The notes beneath the pieces are model-generated. The model had not been told where the DNA came from. It made no database searches and saw nothing but the letters and a program-made list of their open reading frames with translations. Below are positions 45,494-55,623 of a stretch of DNA of 64,000 nucleotides, in pieces. Source of the DNA: Protea cynaroides (taxonomy: Eukaryota > Streptophyta > Magnoliopsida > Proteales > Proteaceae); the NCBI GenBank assembly GCA_028583415.1, contig CM053276.1, positions 55,946,814 to 56,010,813 of the forward strand. Direction: 5' to 3'. Each line of letters begins with the position of its first letter. Positions within the stretch are counted from its first letter, which is position 1. The position numbers were made by a program, and so were the translations under genes.

Positions 45494-46401
45494 TGTAAGA
45501 CCTGCACTCTGAAAACCCGGTCTAACCTTGGTTTTGTGTCGTGACGGGTCTTCCGATCATCACCGGGCCAGACGGGGCAAGCGGATAACAAACAGGTACA
45601 AAATCAGACCGAAGTCGACCAATTATACCTGATTTTAGGTATACCGGTCGATGGTACCGGTCTTGGTACCGGTCGACCGGTATGGCCTACACAGCTATGT
45701 GCGGGAATTTGGAAATTGGTCTCTGCAGGTCCCGCTTTCCTGATTTTGAATCCTAGAAGTTTCCTAATCCTAGTAGGGTTACTAAACCTTATTTCTAGCC
45801 TATAAATACACCCTTAAGCCTCCTCAAATCCTTTCCATTGTCTCTCACAAACCCTAGAGAAGAGAAAGAGCTTGGAAAGGAGAAGGAGCTAGGAAGAAGA
45901 AGGAGGTGCCGCCATTACCGTTCGACGAAGCTCACGCTACGCCTGTCAACGGTAAGTGTTTGAATCCATCTTCTTACCCTATGTTAGTTGTGTGGGTGGA
46001 TCAATACCATGCAAAGTAGGTATTGATCTAAAAGCCTAAATTGGCCAATAAACCCTAAGTTGCCGTCAAAACCTAGATTCGAGTTTCGAGATGATATTCA
46101 TCGAAACAAGACTTGAATGAGTTGGGGATAACTCTAACTCAAAGCCTAGACTTAGAATAGATAGGTGAAACCCTGAAAATTCATGGAGGATGATCGACGG
46201 CAGTCGAAGAACCCATGTATGGTCTTCCGGAGACATACCGGTCGACTATACCGGTTGCACATAGTGCAACCGGTATGTTGCGACCGCTACCTCTCGGGAG
46301 GTTATCTGTGGGGACCGGCTGACCATACCGGTCGCCAGTCTTTCCCACAGAGCTGCGACCGGTATATGCCACCGGTCAGCTCTGTGAGGGTATTTTGTAA
46401 C
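45494..46401 (+). repeat. S4: truncated LTR (family E)
   Basis: Starts TGTAAGACC and matches S3 (58252-59152) through the TATA box (CCTATAAATACACCC, near 45800), donor AACG|GTAAGTG (45950s) and second motif zone, then stops after TATTTTGTAAC. The outer 1.4 kb is missing. It contains the 16-bp palindrome TACCGGTCGACCGGTA at 45667-45682. Confidence 0.82.
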
Positions 46402-48394
46402 CCTGAAAAACAGAAAGGAAAACAAGTGTTGTGTTCATGTTCTTATTATCAGACACATGCCTCCTTACATCATGGATCGTAGCGATCACTACAGTGAGCA
46501 AAATGAGTTATCCTATAAAAAAAAAAAAGGGATATAATCAAAGAAGATACTGATTGGGGTTAAATGAGCGGCTTTGCTGTATCAGCTTACAAAAGATGAA
46601 TTCTGACTGAGGTAGCACCATCCTTTTCGGTATGTAGTGTGGAATTATTGTTGCTTCTTGAGTTGAAGATATAGTCCCCAAAGATCCTCATGGACCAATG
46701 GCTTTTAAGAGCAGGGGCCTTATATTTGAGGTACATCGTTACAACTTGATCGAGCAAAGAGTGATCATGTATTGCCTCCACATCCATTAAAAAAAATGCT
46801 CAAAAAAGAAAAGAGCCGAAAAAAAAAAAAAAAAAAAAAGCCATACAAAGGTATAGATGTGGGATGGCATTTTTCATTGCATTTGGACAGTGGGTAAGTT
46901 GTCGTGCTTCACAGAGTGTTTACTTTCTATCAAGGCATAAAGGTGAGTTGGTTCAACAATTTGTGCATCAATGTATGGTAATTTCCTCTGGAGCATTATG
47001 GGGAGTATTAATTGTTTGCAGTGCTTCACGACGTGTGTTAGGCTGGATTTTCAATTTTGGTCACTACATCCCGCCTTTACAGGGGGTGGTCTCATCGATT
47101 TGTCATCATCAGAGGATGATTTCTCATCGACAAAAGACTCTTCCTTCCGTCCATCAATCCAACGGTCTTCCATGAGTCTTCATTAGAAGCCGTTCATTCA
47201 ATCATCAAATAAGTTTATGACGCCGTCTCTTGTGAGCGCGTCATTCTATTTGTGTATAATTTTGTTCAAATAAATCTGACTGGAATTTCTATCGGTCGTT
47301 CATTGTTTCAACGCCGTCCAAGAATTCCAAAAGTCCATTTTTTCTAGCCAATATGATGGTATCTCTTCAGTGGGATTTGACCATTCTACATAAATAACAA
47401 AAACTCACCCCAATGGTGGACCCATGTGGGCAGTTTCTCATCTGTCCTGTTGGACCTTCAGCATCGTATTGTCTATGGATTTATAAGTTTTGAGCTCAGT
47501 TATGGTTGTATCTACTTTAGCATTGGCAAATAGCTTGTCGAGACACATATGTACTGTCTAAGCGTCTCTAAGAGGGGAAAGCGTTATTTGGTGTTATGCT
47601 TAATTCTGATGTGGGGCGTCTCCTATAGGTTGCTTCTAGCGATGACCCAAGAGCCGTCTTTTTATCGATGTATGCCGTTGAAAACTTAAACTCTGGGGTA
47701 AAATTGCCATTGTCTTGATATCATGAATATGGGAGGCTCATTGTGAGTCCAGACCATTTTGAATATGCCTAAATCTGCTGGCGACAGTTCACCACATTAG
47801 GACCCTTTGTTTAAAATTGTAATTGGGTTTAGTTGTAAAGAAAAATGCAAAAATTGGATGGGATACCCATGTTTGCCCGTCACAAGGAAAGGACTGTGTT
47901 AGTCATTTGTTCAAGGTGTGATCTGTGTAATTTTGGCAAAGGATGCAAAGCATGTTGAGTCTATCCTCTATAGGACTGAAGAAACTTTCTCTCATCCTAG
48001 AGTGAGTCATGTCTGGAGAAAAGTAATTAAATCATTTCTCTTTGTTTTTTAGATTTGGGAGTAGCATTCGCTGATGAATGCAGTTTTCAAATCATTCGTT
48101 GCCTGTTTGTGTTTCCAGAAACTTCATTGGGATCTCCTGTTCTATGTGGCCAAGTTCATCAGATTCATTTTATCTTCCATGGGGGATTGAGCAAGTCATC
48201 CTCCTCATCTCATAGGATCCGGATTAGGGTACCCATTTGTTAGAGAATAATCTCTAATTATTTTGTCATTCTCCTGTGAGAAAGGAGATTTTCGTGTTGA
48301 CGTTTGATTTGGTTGGTTTTCATATATGATCCAGTCGTGTGTGCTTTCAATTCTTGGGCATGATCTCCGTGTCCTCCTATTTGTTTTCATATGT
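46402..48394. other. E5 internal region, no gene recognised
   Basis: About 2 kb with short frames only (for example 46864-47175), A-runs at about 46518 and 46820-46838, and no detectable retroviral domain. Confidence 0.55.
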
Positions 48395-48665
48395 GCCAAA
48401 GAGTGGTCTGTCGTGATATACAGACACTGGGGTATGGATGCATTCTTTTGAGAGAGTTAGATTTAATCATGCCCTCCTGAACCAAAGAGTGGTCAATCGT
48501 GATATACAGACACTGGGGTATGGATGCATTCTTTTCGAGGGAGTCAGATTCATATCATGTCATTCCCATCTGAACCAAAACGTGGTCTGTCATGATATAC
48601 AGACATTGCGGTATGGGTGTGTCTTGTTAAGTGGAGTCAAACTCAAATCATGTTGCCTCAAGTAT
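48395..48665. repeat. Three-copy tandem repeat, 86-94 bp
   Basis: Units beginning GAGTGGTC-GTCGTGATATACAGACA at about 48401, 48487 and 48581. They read open on the plus strand (48438-48692), but no family is recognised. Confidence 0.75.
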
Positions 48666-49420
48666 ATATGTCGCCCTGCATGTTATTGCTAGACTTGCTT
48701 AAGCTCTAAGCAATCAATCTTGGAATCATAGACAATTTTGATTGGGAGAGCATCTCCGTTCAATCACCCTTCATATGCTTCTGTTTTTTCCTCCCGTCTG
48801 TTAGAGGGAACTTGTTTTCGTTTTGTACCTGTTGTTGTTTGATTGTTTAATCATAATCATTTGTATTTGGAAGATTGATCTAGTATTTCCTTAAGTCTCG
48901 TGGTTGGGAAATTCAACTAATGTTTTAAGAGAATCTTGATCTTGTTGCAAGGGCGCCTAGTTTGGGCCAAATTCATGTATTACTCAAATCTTGTGAAGGT
49001 GTGAAATTTCTGAGTAGCTTACATCATTGGATCATGGGCTTGATCTATATGTCTTTTGCTTACTTGCTGGGCTATTTTGTCAATTTGATCTGCCTCTATG
49101 GTTAATTGAAGAATCTGTCAATTTTGGTGTCTCCTGCTCCTGATTAGGACGAGCGAGCCATCGTGGTTCTATTTAGAGCTTCATCTGTATCCCTTCTGAA
49201 CCATGTTCGAGAACCTTAGGGTCATCCTGGTTGTGTTTTGTTGTGTTAATGTTGCTTCTCCTTGAATGATGCTTACATTTCGTACTCAATGTGTTTTACT
49301 CTTGATGATGGCATTCAGTTTGAGGTTATTTTCATCTGTGAGTTTAGGCATTTGATTGCCAATTAATATTTAAATTTGACTTTGTTGTTGAGTTATCTCG
49401 TTGTGGTGTTGGTCTTAGTA
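48666..49420. other. E5 internal region, no gene recognised
   Basis: T-rich, no long frame and no repeats that I can see. It leads into the 115-bp array. Confidence 0.5.
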
Positions 49421-50110
49421 TACCTTGGGTTTAGTGGGCCTCAGACCTGATTGGTGGTTTTGGACACAACCCTCTTGTTTGTCACCTTTTGACATCTGTC
49501 GTTGCATTGTTTTGGTTGTTGCATTGGTTTTCGTTTACCTTGGGTTTAGTGGGCCTCAGACCTGATTAGTGGTTTTGGACACAACCCTCTTGTTTGTCAC
49601 CTTTTGACATCTGTTGTTGCATTATTTTGGTTGTTGCATTGGTTTTCGTTTACCTTGGGTTTAGTGGGCCTCAGACCTGATTAGTGGTTTTGGACACAAT
49701 CCTCTTGTTTATCACCTTTTGACGTCTGTCATTCCATTGTTTTGGTTATTGCATTGGTTTTTGTATACCTTGGGTTTAGTGGGCCTCATACCTGATTAGT
49801 GGTTTTGGACACAACCCTCTTGTTTGTCACCTTTTGACATCTGTCGTTGCATTGTTTTGGTTGTTGCATTGATTTTTGTATATCTTGGGTTTAGTGGGCC
49901 TCAGACCTGATTAGTGGTTTTGGACACAACCCTCTTGTTTGTCATTTTTTGACATCTGTCGTTGCATTGTTTTGGTTGTTGCATTGGTTTTCGTATATTT
50001 TGGGTTTTGTGGGCCTCTCGCCTGATCGATGGTTTTGGACACAACCCTCTTCTTTGTCAACTTTTGACATCTGTTGTTGCATTGTTTTTGTTGTTGTATT
50101 GGTTTTGATA
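49421..50110. repeat. Tandem array, 115-bp unit, six copies
   Basis: TACCTTGGGTTTAGTGGGCC recurs exactly every 115 bp (49421, 49536, 49651, 49766, 49881, 49996), with a decayed start at 50111. It sits upstream of the 3' LTR, the hypervariable 3' region where Tat-lineage elements are known to carry satellite-like arrays. Confidence 0.93.
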
Positions 50111-50374
50111 CACCTTGGGCTAGGACCTCACCCGGTTCAATGAGTAGTCGCATTTGGGGTTTGGTAGCAATTATTTTGTTGGCCCCCCTCCTTGTGCAAT
50201 TGTCAAATGTGTTTATTTTGGGACTCGTTCCGTGTAGGTGCGAGAGAGTTTGCCTTGTTGGGGTTTGTTCTGCGACATGCAGGAAGACCCGCTTTATTTT
50301 GACTAGTCTTGAGGGTTACCAAGCCGAATTGGCTGCTACTCAAGAGAGTCTCGTCTTTCCGAGCGGTTCCGCAA

Positions 50375-51440
50375 AATGCGTGAAAGCTCGCCTTCGATTC
50401 TGACTTTGGGGCTCGTGTGTGCTAGGTGTCAGTTTCGCTTTTGAGATTTGATTCTTTTGTTCGGGAATAATCTCCCCGAGCGGTTCCGCGAAATGCGTGA
50501 AAGCTCTTCTTCGATTCTGACTTTGGGGCTCGCGTGTGCGAGGTGTCAGTTTCGCTTTTGAGATTTGATTCCTTTGTTCGGGAATAATCTCCCCGAGCGG
50601 TTTGAAATGCGTGAAAGCTCGCCTTTGATTCTGACTTTGGGGCTCGCGTGTGCGAGGTGTCAGTTTCGCTCCTGAGATTTGATTCCTTTGTTCGGGAATA
50701 ATCTCCCCGAGTGGTTCTGCGAAATGCGTGAAAACTCGCCTTCGATTCTGACTTTGGGGCTCGCGTGTGCGAGGTGTCAGTTTCGCTTTTGAGATTCGAT
50801 TCCTTTATTCGGGAATAATCTCCCCGAGCGGTTCTGCGAAATGCGTGAAAGCTCGCCTTCGATTCTGACTTTGGGGCTCCCGTGTGCGAGGTGTCAGTTT
50901 CGCTCTTGAGATTTGGTTCCTTTGTTCGGGAATAATCTCCCCGAGTGGTTCCGCAAAATGCGTGAAAGCTCGTCTTCGATTCTGACTTTAGGGCTCGCGT
51001 GTGCGAGGTGTCAGTTTCGCTTTTGAGATTTGATTCCTTTGTTCGGGAATAATCTCCCCGAGCGGTTCCGCGAAATGCGTGAAAGCTCGCCTTCGATTCT
51101 GACTTTGGGGCTCGCATGTGCGAGGTGTCAGTTTCGCTCTTGAGATTTGGTTCCTTTGTTCGGGAATAATCTCCCCGAGCGGTTCCGCAAAATGCGTGAA
51201 AGCTCGTCTTTGATTCTGACTTTGGGGCTCGCGTGTGCGAGGTGTCAGTTTCGCTTTTGAGATTTGATTCCTTTGTTCAGGAATAATCTCCTTGAGCGGT
51301 TTCGTGAAATGCGTGAAAGCTCGTCTTCGATTCTGACTTTGGGGCTCGCGTGTGCGAGGTGTCAGTTTCGCTCTTGAGATTTGATTCCTTTGTTCGGGAA
51401 TAATCTCCCTGAGCGGTTCTGCGAAATGCGTGAAAGCTCA
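50375..51440. repeat. Tandem array, 117-bp unit, about ten copies
   Basis: AATGCGTGAAAGCTCG recurs at 50375, 50492, 50606, 50723, 50840, 50957, 51074, 51191, 51308 and 51425, every 117 bp apart from one unit of 114. The period is 39 codons, so minus-strand frames stay open across copies (50422-51117). Units include GTTCGGGAATAATCTCC and GGGGCTCGCGTGTGCGAGG, which contains an inverted repeat. Confidence 0.94.
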
Positions 51441-51605
51441 TCTTTGTTTTTTTCGAGTTCGTTTTGAGAGTCCCAAGGTCGCCATGACCACTACTCAAGA
51501 AAACCCGTGTTTTGTTTTACTTAGCTTTCCAATAATGGTTGTGGCAAAACTGGGGTTTTCTTGTCTTCAACCTCGATTAATGTAATCTCGTATGAAGAGG
51601 GTATC
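51441..51605 (+). other. E5 3' end with weak purine tract
   Basis: A non-coding 165-bp join between the array and 3' LTR. GAAGAGGGTATC directly precedes TGTCAGCACC and is the likely, imperfect, polypurine tract. Confidence 0.45.
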
Positions 51606-54600
51606 TGTCAGCACCCTAGTTTTGCCATTATCCTTAAAAAATAAAATATTTTTTAATGGGAAATCAGATGTTATTAATTAGTGTTTAAAAAAAAATCGGC
51701 AAATCCGTACTATCCCCAAAAAAGGGAATCAGAGCTTAAAAGAAAAAAAAAAGAAAGCAGAAAGCAAAAAAGCAAAAAGCAAAAAAAATAAAATAAAATA
51801 AAAAAATAAAAAAAATCGGTAAAATCCGTCTTATCCCCAAAAGAGGGGATCAGAGCCCAAAAAGAGAAAAAAAAAAAAGAAGGCAAAAGAAGAGAGAAAG
51901 CAGGGAAGAAGGAAAGAGGAGAAACGGTGAGGGAGAGTTGCAGGGGAAGAGGGTGAGGTGTACCTCACCCCTCCTCCCCGAATTCTTCCCAAAACCAGCC
52001 AGGTTTCCCGGCCTCAATCCCCACCCCCCTTCTTGTGAATATAAGGAGCAGCCAGCGGCTGCTCCGAAAGGAGAGAGGAGGAAAAACGAAGAAAAAAAAA
52101 ACAGAAAAAAAAAACAGAGGGAAAGAAGAAAGAAGAGAGAAGGAGAAGGAGGAAGAAGAAGGAAGAAAGAAGGGAGAAGAAAGGAGAGAAGGGAGAAGAA
52201 AGAGAGAGGGGGGGAAAGGAGAAGAAGCAGCGGCAGCAGAGCTGCCGCCGTCGAGAGAAGGAGCAGCTCTGTTGCTGCTCCAGAAGAAAAAAAAAAAAGG
52301 AAAGAAGGGAGAAGAAAGAAGAGAAGGAGGGAGGAAGAAAGAGGGGAGAGAGAGAGCAGCAAGAGGAAGAGAAGTAGAAGGAGGGAGAAAGCAGCGGCAG
52401 CATCTCAGCAACCGCCGCCGTGAAGGAACGGCCCCCCTCCCTCTCCTTGCCGGCGAACTCGGTCGACAGGTGAGTTCGTTAATTATTATTATTATTTTTT
52501 TTTGTTTGGTTTTACTTTATCTTCTTCATTAAATCTATTACAGGGATTTGATTTTGTTCATTCCCATTGGGTATTCTCAGCAGCTTGGTTTCATTAGAGA
52601 ATGAACTTTATTGTAATTTGTATTTTATTATTGAAATGGGTAAGCTATCTGAATATGTTTAGGTTAGTGTTAATTTTGTTGTTTTAGGATAATTCTTTTT
52701 TTGTCATCTTCTTGCCTCCTCCACAATATCACCTGTTTATCTCCCTTCGTGTTTCTATCTTGGTAAAGGGGTTGTAGTATGGTATCTCCTTCTTTCTTTG
52801 AATTTTACCCCATGTATGTATCCTAGTCCTCCCTTATAGCTATTTACATTCTGAGGGTTTGAGTTTTGTAAGGTGCAGGGTAGGCTGGCTTTGTTTTCTC
52901 TTTGTCAGACTAAGCCTAGGAAGATTTGGGTTTTATGTTACTTTAGGTAGGTTTAGTGTGGGTTTAGTTTTGGTTCGGTTTAAGGGTAGGTCAAGATTGG
53001 TTTAGGGCTGGTTAAGGTCAACCCAAATTCTTGTTTTCAAGCATGGTTTAGTTTGTTCTGGGCTGGTTCGGGCCAGCCTATGTTCTGTGTTTAGATTCTG
53101 TTTTTTATTTGGTTCTGGGCTGATTCGTGCCAGCCCAGATTCTGGTTCAGGTTGGTTCATGTGGGTTTGGATTGGTTTGTTTAGGCTATGTTAGTTTAAG
53201 TTAATCTAGGTTTAGGTACATGTTGGTCTGGTCCAGTTTGGTTTGGTCTAGTATGGTTTGGGTTTGATTTAGGAAGTTTGGTTCTAAATCGGTTCAAATT
53301 AATAGGTTTAGTCTTGAGGGTCTAGTTTGGTTCGAATGGGTTCAGTCTAGGTTAGAGTTGGGCTTATGTCTGGTTCAGTTACATATACCCAAATCTAGTT
53401 TGGTTTAGCTGAATTTAGTTTATTTTTTATGGTCTTATTGGGTTTGATCCAACATTCTTGGTTGGTTTGATCATATTGAAGCTATTTCTATCACATGCTT
53501 AAAGGCCGTTTCAGTATCATGTCATATCTACATGCTTACCACTACTTTCATCTAGTTAAGTCTGCCCATGCTTACTATATTTTAATTACCTTTCAAAGTG
53601 TCCATGTTTAAAGGGTATCATAATATGCTGACTTAGAAATCTGATGTGGTGCATGAAATATTTTATTGTGAGAGGCACTTTAATTCCATGATTAGATGAT
53701 TTCACTCATATCTAGATCAAGTGAATTAATGTATATCTCTTTGCATGCTTAACTTTGTTAAATTCATATTGCAAAATACCACCCTCCCCAAGTGATGTAT
53801 CCCATTTGAACATCCATTTTATAATAGATGCATGTTAAGATGCTATATCCCCGCAATGTGATTGGCTAGGGGACTCCAATGAGTTTGACCTATTGTGGGC
53901 CCATTTAGAATGAGCCCACCCAACCCTAGGATTGGATCCAATAGTGTGGAAAGTCGTTGTATAAAAAATGTATAGTAATGAAAGATGTGCGATTGGGTAG
54001 ATGTACGCATAAGATTGGTGGTCTGACGGACGGTCCACCTGGGCATCCCGAATGTGGGATATGAGTGAGATTTAGTGTACCCCGTGTGTGGGGAGCTGAG
54101 GCATTTGGCCTTTCCTGAGTGTTGCCACGCGTGTCCATGGCTCGTCAATCCTTGGGAACTACGCTTGACCTGATTCTCGAGAGACAGAGGTCTCGAGAGG
54201 TACGTAGGCTGCGGGGGAGTTTGGTCGCTCCACGCTCGGTCAAATTGAGGTAAGTTCCATGTATTATGGGATTACCTCAGCGAAGGGATTTCCCTGTGGA
54301 AGGGAATACCTGTACACCGAGATGGGTTCCACTGTTGTGGGAACATCTCATCCTTCGGATGTGTTCCAATATTTTGGGAGCATCATTTCCACACACACAC
54401 TCAAATTGAGGTAAGTTCCATGTATTATGGGATTACCTCGCCGAGGGGACTTCCTTGTGATAGGGAGTACCTCAACACTGAGATGGGTTCCACTGTTGTG
54501 GGGACATCTCTCACCATTGGATGTGTTCCATGATTATGGGAGCGTCCATCGCTTGGGATGCGTTCCAACATTTTGGAAGCATCCCTCTTCTCTTGCACAC

Positions 54601-55274
54601 ACTTGGTACATACACACCTGCCCGAACTACGTTTGGCCTGATTCCCACCGCACAGGGATACGTAGGCGGCCTGGGAATTTCCCAGACCTCGGTCATATGT
54701 TATATATCTTTTTTTCCTTTCTTTTGATGTATGATTAAGCTATTCTTTTAATTCTTTAATTCATTTTGTAATTATTTTCTTGTCTAATTTGTTTAATTTC
54801 AGCTTATGCCATGCCTAGTTAGCAAAGAACTAGAAATTAACTTAGGATTCCCCCTTCTACCTTGTAATGTATTTAAATAGCCCCAAGCATTCATAAACTG
54901 TAGGAAATGATAGGATTTAGGGAGACCGGTTTAACCGGGCGAGTTGGGTGCCTAACACCTTCCCAACTCGTAATTTGGCACTTACCCGCCTCTGGTTAGA
55001 CAAGATAGCCGTTCCATTTGCGTGAGTCATTAGTGTTCCTCCATTTAGGGACATCATTTATAGGTCCTAGACCTTATCTAGGTGGCGACTCCAGTCTTCA
55101 TACCCTCCACTGGCATGAGTGGATGGGATCTGAAAGTGAGAACTTTCCAGATCCCAGTTTGAGTGTAATGAGGGTAGACAACTTTAACTATATGAAAATT
55201 CAATTTTAAAATGAGGATAAATCTAAATTGAAAATTTCAATTCAAGAAGATTGATTTTTTCCCATGTCCTCACA
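51606..55274 (+). repeat. E5 3' LTR
   Basis: 3669 bp, nearly identical to 37029-40700, including the GA tract, 161-bp duplication and ACGTAGGC blocks. The outer flank CTATC (55275-55279) matches 37024-37028. Confidence 0.94.
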
Positions 55275-55623
55275 CTATCCACTGTCGCACATCGACCAGT
55301 TGATTGACACTACAGCTGGAAACGACCAGCTCAATTTACTTAATGCGTACTCAGGGTACAATCAGATCATGATGAGGAAGTCAGACGAGGAGTGCACCTT
55401 CTTCATTACTAACCAGGGGTTTTTTTGCTATACGGTCATGCCTTTTTGGCCTAAGGAATGCAGCGGCCACCTATCAAAGGTTGGTGAACAAAATATTCAG
55501 AGATCAGATCGACAGAAACATGGAGGTATATGTCGACGACTTCCTAGTCAAGAGCCAGCAAGCCGACCACCACCTAGCCGACCTGGGTGAAGCATTCCAA
55601 GTCCTTCGCAAGTACAACATAAT
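55275..55623 (+). pseudogene. T1 RT core
   Basis: Continuation of 36941-37028. The frame reads PLSHIDQLIDTTAGNDQL, LLNAYSGYNQIMM, CTFFIT and CYTVMPF. One extra T in the run near 55444 then shifts the frame. In the other frame the catalytic YVDD block (MEVYVDDFLVKSQQADHHL) follows at about 55523-55580. Apart from that shift the RT core is well kept for such an old element. It is interrupted at 55624 by E4, and the rest is beyond the window. Confidence 0.87.

Larger units (their letters stand above)
37029..55274 (+). mobile_element. E5: 18.2-kb LTR element without gag-pol (LARD-like, Tat/Ogre-type ends)
   Basis: LTRs 37029-40700 and 51606-55274 (3672 and 3669 bp) begin TGTCAGCACCC and end CCATGTCCTCACA, with TSD CTATC (37024-37028/55275-55279). 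The two LTRs differ only by scattered substitutions and short indels, about 1% by eye, so this is the youngest insertion here. The 10.9-kb interior has a primer site but no recognisable gag, protease, RT or integrase. It has four tandem-repeat arrays and a captured Tekay fragment. It must rely on a partner element. The Tat/Ogre link rests on primer-site type, LTR size and the 3' satellite-like arrays. Confidence 0.88.

Noticed and set aside
44160..46401. A complete nested element inside E5
   Set aside because: Only one truncated LTR and a non-coding fragment are present. No second LTR and no matching target duplication could be seen.
46181..46482. Frames in S4/S3 that look Arg/Tyr-rich on both strands (also 58832-59179)
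   Set aside because: They follow from the palindromic TACCGGTCG array, which reads similarly on both strands. No support as protein.
50375..51440. Regular repeat that might suggest a CRISPR array
   Set aside because: Contiguous 117-bp tandem units without unique spacers, in plant retrotransposon DNA. It is a satellite-like array.
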